The notes: generated by a model from the sequence alone, not told the origin. A DNA stretch of 64,000 nt from an uncultured Microbulbifer sp. (GCF_947498635.1 NZ_CANMKV010000007.1:62001-126000), one strand, 5' to 3'. Counted from the first letter of the stretch, positions 45,298 through 54,565 are shown. Numbers and translations: made by a program.

Positions 45298-46443
45298 TCA
45301 GATGGCGACTTTCTCTATCACCAGACTGCCGATGGAATAGCCGGCGCCGAATGAGCAGATAATACCGCGCTCGCCCACTTGCAGGTCGTCACTGTGCAGG
45401 TTGAAGGCGATTAATGAACCGGCGCTGGCGGTGTTGGCGTAGCGATCCAACACTACCGGTGCACGCTCCGCACTGGTCTCGTCACCCATCAGCTTCTTGG
45501 CGATCAGGTTGTTCATATTGATATTGGCCTGGTGCAGCCAGTAGCGGCTCACCTCGCGGGGGTCGGTGCCGCAATCGTGCAGGTGTTCTTCAATATGAGC
45601 GGCGGCCATGGGGCAGACCTCCTTGAACACCTTGCGGCCGTTCTGGCGGAACAGTTTGCCGGGGCCAAAAGGGTCCACATCCGCCGCGCGCGCAGCGTAG
45701 CTGAAGTTCGAACGGATATTGTTGGAGTAGACGGTTTTGGCCTTGGTGCCGAGGATCTCCCAGGCGCTCTCTACCGTGCAGGTCTCGCGGCGCTCGATCA
45801 CACTGGCTACGGCCACATCGCCAAAGATGAAATGGCTGTCGCGGTCGGTGAAATCCACCTGTGGTGAAGCCAATTCGGCGTTGATGACCAGTACGGTGCG
45901 CGCGGCGCCGGAGCAGATAGCATCTACCCCGCGTTGCATAGAAAAAGTGGCGGATGAGCAGGCCACTTCCATATCGAAGGCGAAACCGTCGATGTCGAGT
46001 GCGCCCTGGATCTCAATGGCAATGGCCGGGTAGGCGCGCTGCATATAAGAGGCGCCGACAATGACCATATCGACATCGGAGGCCTGTTTACCGGCCTTCT
46101 CGAGTGCCAGCTTGGCGGCTTTAAGGCCCATTTCTGCCTGTACACAGAGATCGTCGTCGTTGCGTTCGGGGATAAAGGGGCGCATGCGCGCCGGATCGAG
46201 AATACCCTCGCGGGTGACCACATGGCGGCTCTTAATACCGGAGGCCTTCTCGATAAATTCCGCCGAGGACTGCGGCTTGGGCTGCAGAGCGCCGGACTCG
46301 ATCGCCTGGGCGTGTTCCAGGTTGTATTGTTTGGCGTAGGTATTGTAGGCATCTACCAGCTCTTCGTTGCTGATAGCTTCCGGTGGGGTCCACAGGCCGG
46401 TGCCGCTGATGACAATGCCCCGTGGCAACTTGTATTCACTCAT
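45298..46443 (-). CDS. Beta-ketoacyl-ACP synthase III family protein
   Basis: 381 residues of the thiolase fold. The Cys-His-Asn triad of KAS III is present: DMEVACSSATFSM (Cys), YWLHQANINMN (His) and DRYANTASAGSLIAF (Asn). It is longer than FabH (about 320), with an N-terminal extension of about 50 residues, so it is more like the secondary KAS III enzymes of pseudomonads and vibrios that condense longer acyl-CoA primers. The acyl substrate is unknown. It neighbours comF and the biotin genes but is 160 bases from comF on the same strand. Confidence 0.85.
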   Translation of the reverse strand: MSEYKLPRGIVISGTGLWTPPEAISNEELVDAYNTYAKQYNLEHAQAIESGALQPKPQSSAEFIEKASGIKSRHVVTREGILDPARMRPFIPERNDDDLCVQAEMGLKAAKLALEKAGKQASDVDMVIVGASYMQRAYPAIAIEIQGALDIDGFAFDMEVACSSATFSMQRGVDAICSGAARTVLVINAELASPQVDFTDRDSHFIFGDVAVASVIERRETCTVESAWEILGTKAKTVYSNNIRSNFSYAARAADVDPFGPGKLFRQNGRKVFKEVCPMAAAHIEEHLHDCGTDPREVSRYWLHQANINMNNLIAKKLMGDETSAERAPVVLDRYANTASAGSLIAFNLHSDDLQVGERGIICSFGAGYSIGSLVIEKVAI

Positions 46444-46602
46444 CGCTGAATCCCTGGCTCACAGCAAAGAACCTGCGAGCAATTAGTCACTGAATAGAAC
46501 CTTAGCAGCGCCGGCTTAATTGGGACTTTTGTGCCAGAACGGCAAGGCAGGATATTGTGACCCTTCTGTAACTTCCGGTCTATCTGCGGTCGCGCCGAAG
46601 AG

Positions 46603-47292
46603 TCATGGCGTTCTGGCCAAAACAAAGGCGCTGACCTTGCGCGCGCCGGCTTCCAGGAGTTTTTGCGCCGCCGCTTCCAGGGTGGCGCCGGTGGTGAGTA
46701 CATCATCCACCAATCCAATATGCATTTCCTGCACCGATCCCCGCAGGGCAAAACTTTGCAGCAGGTTGCGCATGCGTTGCTGCCGCCGTAACTGCGATTG
46801 GGTGCGGGTGGCGCTGATTTTGCGCAGCAGGCGTGGCCGCACCGGTAACCGCCACTGCCTGCCCAGCTCGGCTGCAACCAGCTGTGCCTGGTTGTATCCA
46901 CGTATCCAGTAGCGGCACCAGTGCAGGGGAATCGGAGCGAGGAGATCGGGTGGCTCCCCGCAGGGTTTTATTGCCCCGGCGGCCAGCTGCGCCAAACTAT
47001 GACCTGCACTCAAATCACCCTGATATTTAAACCGCTGGATCAGCTGGCTCACCGGGTAAGCGTATTGCCAGGCGGCCTGTACCCGCTGGAAGCGCGGCGG
47101 TTGTCGCAGGCAGTTGGGGCACTGGCGCGCGCACGAGGCCAAGGGCAGAGCACAGCTCTCGCATGCCCGACCGAGATAGGGTAAGTCCCCAACACAGCCG
47201 GGACAGATGCCAGATTCGCTGGCGCGGTCGCCACACAGTAGGCACTGGGCCAGATGATGGGAGAGTAGTGGCGAGATTCGGCTGTAAACCAT
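46603..47292 (-). CDS. comF: ComF-family phosphoribosyltransferase-like protein
   Basis: 229 residues. An N-terminal zinc-ribbon-like region has repeated Cys pairs (CLLCGD, CPGC, CESC, CPNC). The PRTase core follows, with the PRPP motif IGLVDDVLTTGATL and the RGYNQAQLVA segment typical of ComF/GntX. It supports DNA uptake or use of DNA as nutrient. The start codon at 47290-47292 lies inside the bioB operator, so biotin repression could also affect comF expression. Divergent from bioB, as in Pseudomonas. Confidence 0.9.
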   Translation of the reverse strand: MVYSRISPLLSHHLAQCLLCGDRASESGICPGCVGDLPYLGRACESCALPLASCARQCPNCLRQPPRFQRVQAAWQYAYPVSQLIQRFKYQGDLSAGHSLAQLAAGAIKPCGEPPDLLAPIPLHWCRYWIRGYNQAQLVAAELGRQWRLPVRPRLLRKISATRTQSQLRRQQRMRNLLQSFALRGSVQEMHIGLVDDVLTTGATLEAAAQKLLEAGARKVSAFVLARTP

Positions 47293-47314
47293 AATTGATT
47301 ATCTGAGTTGACAG
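47282..47314. promoter_or_regulatory. BirA-type biotin operator
   Basis: CTGTAAACC-N15-AGTTGACAG: the two half-sites are inverted repeats matching 7 of 9, and fit the gammaproteobacterial BirA box TTGTAAACC-N15-GGTTTACAA. It overlaps the comF start codon on one side and the -35 TTGACA of bioB on the other, 127 bases before the bioB start. It predicts a BirA protein with an N-terminal DNA-binding domain elsewhere in the genome. Confidence 0.65.
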
Positions 47315-47335
47315 CGATAGGGGGCTGGCTAAACT
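47308..47335 (+). promoter_or_regulatory. bioB promoter
   Basis: A consensus -35 TTGACA (47308-47313) lies inside the right operator half, and TAAACT (47330-47335) is the -10 at 16-base spacing. Transcripts would have a leader of about 98 bases before bioB. Confidence 0.55.
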
Positions 47336-47440
47336 GGCCAGTCCGTTTGGTCGAGTTTGTCACTGCCACCGACAGCAGTCACCCCGGCCCCGTAAATAAA
47401 AAGAGCACAAACCACTCCAGTAATTAGAGAGAGTAAGCCT

Positions 47441-48508
47441 GTGACCGCTGACCAGCATACGCCCGCCGCCAATATTCGCCACGACTGGACCCGCCAACAG
47501 GTTTTGGGCCTCTTTGCCATGCCGTTTAGTGATCTGCTGTTCACCGCACAGCAGGTGCATCGAGTCTACTTCGACCCCAACCGAGTGCAGGTCAGTACCC
47601 TCTGCTCGATCAAGACCGGGGCTTGCCCGGAAGACTGCGCCTATTGCCCGCAGAGTGCTCGCTATGATACTGGGCTGGAGCGGGAAAAGCTGATGAAGGT
47701 GGAGAAGGTGTTGGAGGAGGCCCGAGTGGCCAAGGCGAGCGGTGCCACACGCTTCTGCATGGGGGCTGCCTGGCGCTCACCCAAGAAAAAGGATATGCCC
47801 TACGTTACCCAGATGGTGCGTGAGGTGAAGGCGCTGGGCATGGAGACCTGCATGACTCTGGGGATGCTCAATGATGACCAGGCCCAGGAGCTGGCCGATG
47901 CGGGGCTCGACTACTACAACCACAATCTGGATACCTCGCCCGAGTACTACGGCGAGATTATCACCACCCGCACCTACCAGGATCGCCTGGAGACGCTCGG
48001 GCGTGTGCGCACCGCCGGTATGAAAGTCTGCGCCGGCGGAATCGTCGGCATGGGCGAGGGCGACAAGGATCGCGCCGGGCTACTCATGCAGCTGGCCAAC
48101 CTGCCGGAGCACCCGGAATCGGTGCCCATCAATATGTTGGTGAAGGTTGCCGGTACTCCTCTGGAGCAGGAGAAGGATCTGGACCCCTTCGAGTTTATCC
48201 GCTGCATTGCCGTGGCGCGGATCATGATGCCCAAATCCCACGTGCGCCTCTCAGCGGGGCGCGAACAGATGAGCGACGAGATGCAGGCGATGGCCTTCCT
48301 AGCCGGCGCCAATTCCATCTTTTACGGTGAGAAACTGCTGACTACGGCCAATCCGGAGTCCAACAAGGATATGCAGCTGTTTTCCCGCCTGGGAATCCAG
48401 CCCGAGGAGTATCAGCAATATGCAGATGAATCCGAGGTGGAAGCGGAACTGAGCGCCCAGATCAGCGAACAGCAAAATGACGCTTTCTTCTACGACGCGG
48501 CCAAATGA
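47441..48508 (+). CDS. bioB: Biotin synthase
   Basis: A radical SAM enzyme inserting sulfur into dethiobiotin. 355 residues (E. coli 346). The SAM cluster is CPEDCAYC (Cys62, 66, 69), and the region [14 protein letters not shown] and the Arg-containing [15 protein letters not shown] complete the family pattern. The start is a GTG with a GAGAG site upstream. Its last four bases overlap the bioF ATG. First gene of bioB-bioF-bioHC. Confidence 0.96.
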   Translation: MTADQHTPAANIRHDWTRQQVLGLFAMPFSDLLFTAQQVHRVYFDPNRVQVSTLCSIKTGACPEDCAYCPQSARYDTGLEREKLMKVEKVLEEARVAKASGATRFCMGAAWRSPKKKDMPYVTQMVREVKALGMETCMTLGMLNDDQAQELADAGLDYYNHNLDTSPEYYGEIITTRTYQDRLETLGRVRTAGMKVCAGGIVGMGEGDKDRAGLLMQLANLPEHPESVPINMLVKVAGTPLEQEKDLDPFEFIRCIAVARIMMPKSHVRLSAGREQMSDEMQAMAFLAGANSIFYGEKLLTTANPESNKDMQLFSRLGIQPEEYQQYADESEVEAELSAQISEQQNDAFFYDAAK

Positions 48509-49698
48509 CCCTAGAGAAGATCCTGCGCCAGCGTCTGGATGAGCGGCGCCGGGACGGTCTCTATCGCCAGATCAAAACGCTGGCTGCAGCGCCGACTCCT
48601 CTGGTTACAGTCGATGGGCGAGAGATGCTGGCCTTCAGCAGCAACGATTACTTGGGCCTGGCAATCCACCCCGAAGTAATTGCCGCGCAGAAAGCCGGTG
48701 CTGAACTGGGTGCCGGCGCCACCGCATCCCACCTCGTCAATGGCCATTTTCAGGTGCATCAACAGCTGCAGCAGAGCCTCGCCGAAGTTACCGGGCGCGA
48801 GGCGGCGCTGGTGTTCTCCAGTGGTTATATGGCCAACGTGGGCACACTCTGTGCACTACTGGGCCGCGCCGATAATATTATTTCTGACAAGCTCAACCAT
48901 GCCTCTCTGATTGATGGTGCGCGTTTGTGCGGTGCCAACAGCCTGCGTTTTCCACACGGCGACCTGGATGGACTGCATCGCCAATTGCAGCGCGCCGCTC
49001 GGCGCGGGGGAAATACCCTGGTGGCGGTGGATGGCGTCTACAGTATGGATGGTGACCTAGCGCCCCTGGCCGAAATTGCCGGCCTGTGTCGGGACTACGG
49101 TGCCTGGTTACTGGTGGATGAAGCGCACGGATTTGGAGTGATGGGCAGCGCACAATTGCCTCTGGCGGGTAGCAGCGCCGCGGCGGGTCTCGATCAGTCA
49201 CAGGTACCGGTCATTATGGGCACCCTGGGTAAAGCTGCGGGTAATGCGGGGGCCTTTGTCGCAGGTTCCAGCGCCTTGATCGATTACCTGGTGCAGTTTG
49301 CCCGCCCTTATATCTATACCACCGGCATGCCACCAGCGGTGGCCGCCGGCAGTATTGCTGCGGTGGAGCGGATGCGCAGTGAACCCGAGTTGGCCCGGCG
49401 TCTGCAGGAGAATATCGCTCACTTCCGCCAGCGAGCGGCACAGCTAAATTTACCTCTGGCAGGCTCCTCCACTGCGATCCAGCCCCTGCTGCTCGGCTGT
49501 GAAAAAACCGTTATGTCGGTGTCTGCAAAATTGGAGTGTCGAGGGTTTTTGGTGGGGGCGATTCGACCGCCTACCGTGCCTGTGGGCACGGCTCGTCTGC
49601 GAATTACTCTGAGTGCCGCCCATAGCCATGACCAAATCAATGCACTACTCGATGAACTGGTCTCCGTGCTGCAGGAAAATGCGCTGGTGCGTTCGTGA
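48505..49698 (+). CDS. bioF: 8-Amino-7-oxononanoate synthase
   Basis: A PLP enzyme joining pimeloyl-ACP and alanine. 397 residues, with [10 protein letters not shown] and the PLP lysine about Lys243 in [17 protein letters not shown]. The ATGA overlap with bioB and the 4-base overlap with bioHC show a tightly coupled operon. Pimeloyl-ACP comes from the next gene's two activities. Confidence 0.95.
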   Translation: MTLEKILRQRLDERRRDGLYRQIKTLAAAPTPLVTVDGREMLAFSSNDYLGLAIHPEVIAAQKAGAELGAGATASHLVNGHFQVHQQLQQSLAEVTGREAALVFSSGYMANVGTLCALLGRADNIISDKLNHASLIDGARLCGANSLRFPHGDLDGLHRQLQRAARRGGNTLVAVDGVYSMDGDLAPLAEIAGLCRDYGAWLLVDEAHGFGVMGSAQLPLAGSSAAAGLDQSQVPVIMGTLGKAAGNAGAFVAGSSALIDYLVQFARPYIYTTGMPPAVAAGSIAAVERMRSEPELARRLQENIAHFRQRAAQLNLPLAGSSTAIQPLLLGCEKTVMSVSAKLECRGFLVGAIRPPTVPVGTARLRITLSAAHSHDQINALLDELVSVLQENALVRS

Positions 49699-51242
49699 GC
49701 CAGGTTGAGAATCTGGTATTCCTGCATGGTTGGGGTGGGGATAACGGTCCGTGGCAGCCACTACTCGAAGCGGTGCGCGAACAGCTGGGGGTGCCCCTGC
49801 GCTGTATCGAGCTGCCCGGGTTTGGTGAGCGAAGGGACGAGCCCTGGCAGCAGCAGGAGGTGCTATTGCAGCAGCTCTATCACGCGCTGCCACAAAACTG
49901 TGTTCTGGTTGGGCACTCTCTTGGCGGTATGTTGGCTGTGCAGTTGGCGTCCATGCGGGAACAGAGAAAAATCTGTGGAATTGTCACTATCTCTGCGAAT
50001 GCCTGCTTTGTGGAACAGGGTGACTGGCCGGGAATGCCCCAACGCACCTTTGAGCGTTTTCGCATCGCCTTCGTACAGGATCCCTACGCCATCTGGGAGC
50101 GATTTTGTGCTTTGCAATCCCATGGTGACAACGCCATGCGCGCCTTGCTCAAGCACCTGAAAGGGCGCAGACCCAATATTAATGCCGATACCTGGTTGCA
50201 TGCCCTGGATTGCCTGTCCCGGTTGGATAATCGCAACTTGCTTCAGAGCTTGGCGGTGCCCGCCTTACATATGTTCGGCAAGCGAGATGCTTTGGTGCCC
50301 CTGGCGGCTGTGGAGGAAATCCAAGCCACGGGTGCCCAAGTAGAAATAATGGAAGGTTGCGGTCATAAACCACACATGTCGCAGCCTCATCAGGTGGCTA
50401 AGCGATTGCGGCATTTCGTAGAAAACCTGTCCGCTGCCGGCACTTCACTGGTGGAACCCTTTGATAAGCCTGCGGTAGCCCGATCATTTGGGCGCGCCGC
50501 CAGCAGCTACGATAGTTGCGCCCATTTACAGCGAGCCGTTTGCCGCCAATTAGTGAAATTGGCAGAGCGTCACTGGACCCCAAGTAACATTGTCGATCTG
50601 GGCAGTGGTACGGGTTTTGGCAGTAAACTGCTGCGCCACCATTTTCCCGATGCCCGTATTGTTGCCCTGGACCTGTCCGAGGATATGTTGCGATTTGCCC
50701 GCAAGGAACGGCCCCAGGCAGATGCCTATATCGCCGCAGATGCAGAGCAGTTGCCCCTGGCGGACGGCAGTGTGGATCTGCTGTTCTCCAGTATGGCGCT
50801 GCAATGGTGTTACCGGTTACCGCAGCTCTTCGCCGAGCTGCGCAGGGTGCTCTCCCCCAAAGGGCACTGCCTGGTGGCCACACTGGGGCCAGGTACCCTG
50901 GCTGAACTCCGCGATAGCTGGGCCGAAGTGGACAGCGGTGTGCACGTCAATCGCTTTCTGCCCTTGGTGAATTGGCGCGAAGCAGCGACACAGTCGCAAT
51001 TGAAAGGGGAAGTGCTCGACGAACAGCGCTTGCTGTATTTTGACAACTTGCGCCAGTTGATGCGGGAATTGAAAGGCGTGGGCGCGCACAATATTAATCG
51101 TGCCGCAGAACGGGGTATGACCGGGCGCAGCAAGTTGCGTCGTCTGGCAGAATCCTACGAGGCGCTGAGGCAGCCCAAGGGGCTGCCGCTCAGCTACGAG
51201 GTGATCTATATGAAGCTTGCCCAGGGATTCGATCAGGGATAG
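49695..51242 (+). CDS. bioHC: Bifunctional BioH-BioC biotin precursor protein
   Basis: 515 residues joining two enzymes in one chain. Residues 1 to about 245 are BioH, the pimeloyl-ACP methyl ester esterase, with VFLHGWG, nucleophile Ser75 (GHSLGG), Asp198 and His224. Residues about 256-515 are BioC, the malonyl-ACP O-methyltransferase, with SAM motif VDLGSGTGFGS (300-310). BioC starts the pimelate chain by methylating malonyl-ACP; BioH removes the methyl at the end. BioHC fusions are known from Saccharophagus. The GTG start overlaps bioF. The last 10 bases overlap the end of the converging transpeptidase gene. Confidence 0.93.
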   Translation: MSQVENLVFLHGWGGDNGPWQPLLEAVREQLGVPLRCIELPGFGERRDEPWQQQEVLLQQLYHALPQNCVLVGHSLGGMLAVQLASMREQRKICGIVTISANACFVEQGDWPGMPQRTFERFRIAFVQDPYAIWERFCALQSHGDNAMRALLKHLKGRRPNINADTWLHALDCLSRLDNRNLLQSLAVPALHMFGKRDALVPLAAVEEIQATGAQVEIMEGCGHKPHMSQPHQVAKRLRHFVENLSAAGTSLVEPFDKPAVARSFGRAASSYDSCAHLQRAVCRQLVKLAERHWTPSNIVDLGSGTGFGSKLLRHHFPDARIVALDLSEDMLRFARKERPQADAYIAADAEQLPLADGSVDLLFSSMALQWCYRLPQLFAELRRVLSPKGHCLVATLGPGTLAELRDSWAEVDSGVHVNRFLPLVNWREAATQSQLKGEVLDEQRLLYFDNLRQLMRELKGVGAHNINRAAERGMTGRSKLRRLAESYEALRQPKGLPLSYEVIYMKLAQGFDQG

Positions 51243-51721
51243 ATATCGATGGGCGTGGGGGTTTTTACCAGAGCCCAGATCTCGTCCATCTCCCGGTTGG
51301 AGGCCACCGCGATACAACCGTCGGTCCAGTTGTTGCGGCGCAGGTGCCTCTCCATGTAGGCCCACCCAGGTTTGATGCCGTGGATCATGATGTCGCCACC
51401 GGGGCTGACGCCCATTTTGGCAGCGCGTGCCCGGTCCTGCTTGTTTGGATAGGATACGTGGATGGAGCGGTAGAAGCGGCTTTTGGGGTTCTTCCAGTCC
51501 AGGGTGTAGCGCCCTTCGGGCGTGCGCTCGTCCCCCTGGCGAACTTTGTGGCCCCTGGGGTTGTCACCAAAAGATACAGTGTAGCTTTTCACGACCCGGC
51601 CGTTGCGAATCAACTGCATCAGTTTCTTGGACTTGTAAACCACAACATGGTCGACAGGGGTAACTTTCGCTGTGGCGAGCAGGGGCAGCGCCAGCAGCAG
51701 GGCAAGAGTAAGGTATCGCAT
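51233..51721 (-). CDS. L,D-transpeptidase (YkuD/ErfK family), secreted
   Basis: 162 residues with a signal peptide (MRYLTLALLLALPLLATA). The YkuD core is visible from VDHVVVYKSKKLMQLIRNG through the active-site motif: IMIHGIKPG and, 17 residues on, WTDGCIAV, with the catalytic Cys. It crosslinks or anchors to peptidoglycan. It sits backwards in the biotin operon, between bioHC and bioD, and its end overlaps that of bioHC by 10 bases. Confidence 0.85.
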   Translation of the reverse strand: MRYLTLALLLALPLLATAKVTPVDHVVVYKSKKLMQLIRNGRVVKSYTVSFGDNPRGHKVRQGDERTPEGRYTLDWKNPKSRFYRSIHVSYPNKQDRARAAKMGVSPGGDIMIHGIKPGWAYMERHLRRNNWTDGCIAVASNREMDEIWALVKTPTPIDIYP

Positions 51722-51846
51722 GGTCTCTAAGCTGTTTGAGTGTTTTCAGTCATTTCGAGATTTCCCGCGTCCCTGCAGAGCAGTTTCCCCTTTTGGGGGA
51801 GTTATTTTGTGAGCGCGGCCCCGTGCCTTTGTTATCAGTGCTTGGC

Positions 51847-51874
51847 TTGACTTGTTCAAAATCTGCGCTACACG
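51847..51874 (+). promoter_or_regulatory. Candidate bioD promoter
   Basis: TTGACT (51847-51852), 16-base spacer, TACACG (51869-51874). The -10 matches poorly. No BirA box is seen here, unlike upstream of bioB, so bioD may be expressed separately. Confidence 0.3.
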
Positions 51875-51956
51875 TCTAAATTATCACCAAGTGCGTGGCG
51901 TGAAAAGTCACCACAAGAAAAAAATTGAACTTTTTTGATGAGGGGAGGCTTTCGCC

Positions 51957-52643
51957 TTGGGTAGAAGTTATTTTGTTGCCGGTACTGATACCGAAGTGGG
52001 TAAGACCTTTGTGAGCGCGGCACTACTCACCGCAGCTGCGAATGCGGGGTTGCAAACTGCCGCGGTGAAGCCGGTGGCCTCCGGCTGTGCGCGCACCGAA
52101 AACGGGCTGCGCAACGAGGACGCTCTGCTGTTGCAAGAGGCTATGACCATGCCGCTCGGCTATCAGCAGGTGAACCCTTTTGCCCTGGAGCCGGCTATCG
52201 CGCCTCATATCGCCGCCATTGAGGCGGGCACACAGTTGAATGTGGCCCGTATGGCCGGTGTCTGCCGCGGTGTGATGTGCGCCGGTGCCGACCTGGTGCT
52301 GATCGAAGGCGCCGGTGGCTGGCGTACGCCGCTGGGGCCCAGGGCCTTCCTGTCGCAGCTGCCGAGGGAGTTGAACACCCCGGTGATTCTGGTGGTGGGC
52401 ATGCGGCTCGGCTGTATCAACCACGCGCTCCTAACCGCCGAGGCCATCCGCCGCGATGGCCTGCCGTTGGCGGGTTGGGTGGCAAATTTTGTGTGCCCAG
52501 AAATGGTCCGCGCCGAGGAAAACCTCGCCACCCTTGAGGCCTTGCTGCCGGCACCGCTGCTCGGTGTAGTTCCCCACAGCGTGGCGGGAGACTACCGCGA
52601 AGTGGCGCAGCACCTGGATATTCGCCCGCTCTTACCGGCCTGA
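51957..52643 (+). CDS. bioD: Dethiobiotin synthetase
   Basis: ATP-dependent ring closure to dethiobiotin. 228 residues with P-loop GTDTEVGKTF at the N-terminus and the EGAGGW metal/Mg segment. The start is a TTG with GGGGAGG 8 bases upstream; no ATG exists in a suitable place, so the rare start is well supported. It is separated from bioB-F-HC by the reversed transpeptidase gene, so the operon is split. The fourth biotin enzyme, BioA, is not in the window. Confidence 0.93.
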   Translation: MGRSYFVAGTDTEVGKTFVSAALLTAAANAGLQTAAVKPVASGCARTENGLRNEDALLLQEAMTMPLGYQQVNPFALEPAIAPHIAAIEAGTQLNVARMAGVCRGVMCAGADLVLIEGAGGWRTPLGPRAFLSQLPRELNTPVILVVGMRLGCINHALLTAEAIRRDGLPLAGWVANFVCPEMVRAEENLATLEALLPAPLLGVVPHSVAGDYREVAQHLDIRPLLPA

Positions 52644-52693
52644 ACGCCCTCCCTGCAAGCTCTCCCATCAGGGCCCGTGAGGGCCCAAACCAG

Positions 52694-52722
52694 TTGACTT
52701 TGCGTCTCTACGGCCCTAGATT
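52694..52722 (+). promoter_or_regulatory. Promoter of the acyl-CoA dehydrogenase gene
   Basis: TTGACT (52694-52699), 17-base spacer, TAGATT (52717-52722): a good sigma-70 pair 40 bases before the ATG. Confidence 0.6.
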
Positions 52723-52738
52723 CAAACAAGCGTTTGAA
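52721..52738 (+). promoter_or_regulatory. PsrA-type operator
   Basis: TTCAAACAAGCGTTTGAA has perfect 7-bp arms and contains CAAAC-N4-GTTTG, exactly the fatty-acid regulator PsrA consensus (C/G)AAAC-N2-4-GTTT(G/C). It overlaps the end of the -10 and the start point of the promoter, a position for repression relieved by long-chain fatty acids. Confidence 0.65.
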
Positions 52739-52761
52739 ACACTTGAATGAGGACCGGGAGC

Positions 52762-54543
52762 ATGGCCGACTACAAGGCGCCACTGCGGGAGATGAACTTC
52801 CTGCTGCACGAAGTATTTGCTGCGGAAAAACTCTGGGCGGAACTGCCCGGATTGAACGGGGCGGTGGATCGCGAAACCGCGGATGCGATTCTCGAAGAGA
52901 TGGCCAAGCTGGCCTCCAACACCCTGGACCCGATTAACCGCAGCGGTGACGAAGAGGGTTGCCAGTGGAACGATGGCGTTGTGACCACTCCACAGGGCTT
53001 CAAAGAAGCCTATGCCACTTTCTGTGAAGGCGGCTGGGGCGCACTGCTGGGTAATCCGGAGTACGGCGGCATGGGCATGCCGAAGATGCTCGGCGCCCAA
53101 GTTGAGGAAATGATCAATGCTTCGAATATCTCTTTCGCCCTCTACCCGGTTTTGACCAACGGTGCCTGCCTGGCGATTGACGCCCACGGCAGCGAGGCGC
53201 TGAAGCAAAAATACCTGCCCAAGATGTACGAAGGCACCTGGGCCGGCGCCATGGATCTGACCGAGCCCCACGCCGGTACGGACCTGGGCATTATCCGCAC
53301 CAAGGCCGAGCCACGCGAAGACGGCAGCTACAGCATTAGCGGCAGCAAGATTTTTATCACCGGTGGCGATCAGGATCTGTCCGAAAATATCATTCACTTG
53401 GTGCTGGCCAAGCTGCCGGATGCACCCAAAGGACCCAAGGGAATCTCCCTGTTCCTGGTGCCCAAATACAAAGTGGATGAAGACGGCAATGTCGGTGAAA
53501 ACAATAATGTGAATTGCGGTTCCATCGAGCACAAGATGGGAATCAAGGCCTCCGCCACCTGCGCCATGAATTTCGATGGCGCCCAGGGCTGGCTGGTGGG
53601 CGAGCTGAACAAGGGGCTCGCGGCCATGTTCACCATGATGAACTACGAGCGCTTGGGAGTGGGTATTCAGGGCCTCGGCGCCTCCGATCGCTCCTACCAG
53701 AATGCCGTGGAATACGCGCGCGATCGCATCCAGAGCCGCTCACCGGCGGGCGCGCAGCAGCCTGAAAAAGCTGCCGATCCGATTATTGTTCACCCTGATG
53801 TGCGCCGTATGCTGCTCACTCAGAAAGCCCTGGTTGGCGGCGGCCGCGCCCTGTCCACCTATGTGGCGCAGTGGCTGGATATCTCCAAGTTTGGTGAGGG
53901 CGACGAGAAGAAGAATGCCGAGTCCATGGTGGCCCTGCTGACACCGATCGTGAAAGCGTTTGCCACCGATATGGGCCTCGATTGCACCGTACTCGGCCAG
54001 CAGGTGTTTGGCGGTCACGGCTATATTCGCGAGTGGGGCCAGGAACAGCTGGTGCGCGATGTGCGTATTACCCAGATCTACGAGGGCACCAACGGCATCC
54101 AGGCTCTCGACCTGGTGGGGCGCAAAACCGTCGCCAACGGCGGTGCCCTGTTCGCGATGTTTGCGGGAGATGTACAGACATTTATCGACAGCCAAGTGGA
54201 TCGCGAGGGTATGGCAGGCTTTGTTCAGCCACTGGCAGCGGCGCTGCAGCGCCTGCGCGAAGCGACCGAAAAGATGGTTGCAGCCACTCAGGAAGACCCC
54301 CATGCACCGGGCGCGGCGTCCGTGGAATACCTGCACCTGTTTGGCTACGTAGCCTACGCCTTTATGTGGGCCAAGGTGGTTGCGGTGGCACTGGATAAGC
54401 AGGAGGCGGACAGCTTCTACAAAGGTCAGGTGAAGACCGCGCGCTTCTATTTCGCACGTCTGTTGCCGCGTACCCAGGCCCTGGCTGCCAGCGTTAACGC
54501 CGGCAGTGCAACCCTGATGGACCTGGAGGAGGCGCTGTTCTAA
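52762..54543 (+). CDS. Acyl-CoA dehydrogenase, 600-residue FadE1-like class
   Basis: 593 residues, FAD-dependent first step of beta-oxidation. The N-terminal domain begins MADYKAPLREMNFLLHEVF, followed by the dehydrogenase core with MDLTEPHAGTDLGIIRTKA and KIFITGGDQDLSENIIHLVLA. The second signature is QQVFGGHGYIREWGQEQLVRD with RITQIYEGTNGIQALDLVGR, and an extra C-terminal helical domain (about 470-593) marks the long class. Same order as P. aeruginosa bioD - PA0505 - PA0506. The ATG at 52762 has GGGAG upstream and lies behind a PsrA-type operator. Likely long- or medium-chain, not shown. Confidence 0.92.
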   Translation: MADYKAPLREMNFLLHEVFAAEKLWAELPGLNGAVDRETADAILEEMAKLASNTLDPINRSGDEEGCQWNDGVVTTPQGFKEAYATFCEGGWGALLGNPEYGGMGMPKMLGAQVEEMINASNISFALYPVLTNGACLAIDAHGSEALKQKYLPKMYEGTWAGAMDLTEPHAGTDLGIIRTKAEPREDGSYSISGSKIFITGGDQDLSENIIHLVLAKLPDAPKGPKGISLFLVPKYKVDEDGNVGENNNVNCGSIEHKMGIKASATCAMNFDGAQGWLVGELNKGLAAMFTMMNYERLGVGIQGLGASDRSYQNAVEYARDRIQSRSPAGAQQPEKAADPIIVHPDVRRMLLTQKALVGGGRALSTYVAQWLDISKFGEGDEKKNAESMVALLTPIVKAFATDMGLDCTVLGQQVFGGHGYIREWGQEQLVRDVRITQIYEGTNGIQALDLVGRKTVANGGALFAMFAGDVQTFIDSQVDREGMAGFVQPLAAALQRLREATEKMVAATQEDPHAPGAASVEYLHLFGYVAYAFMWAKVVAVALDKQEADSFYKGQVKTARFYFARLLPRTQALAASVNAGSATLMDLEEALF

Positions 54544-54565
54544 CAGCCCTTTTGCCGAGCTGTGT

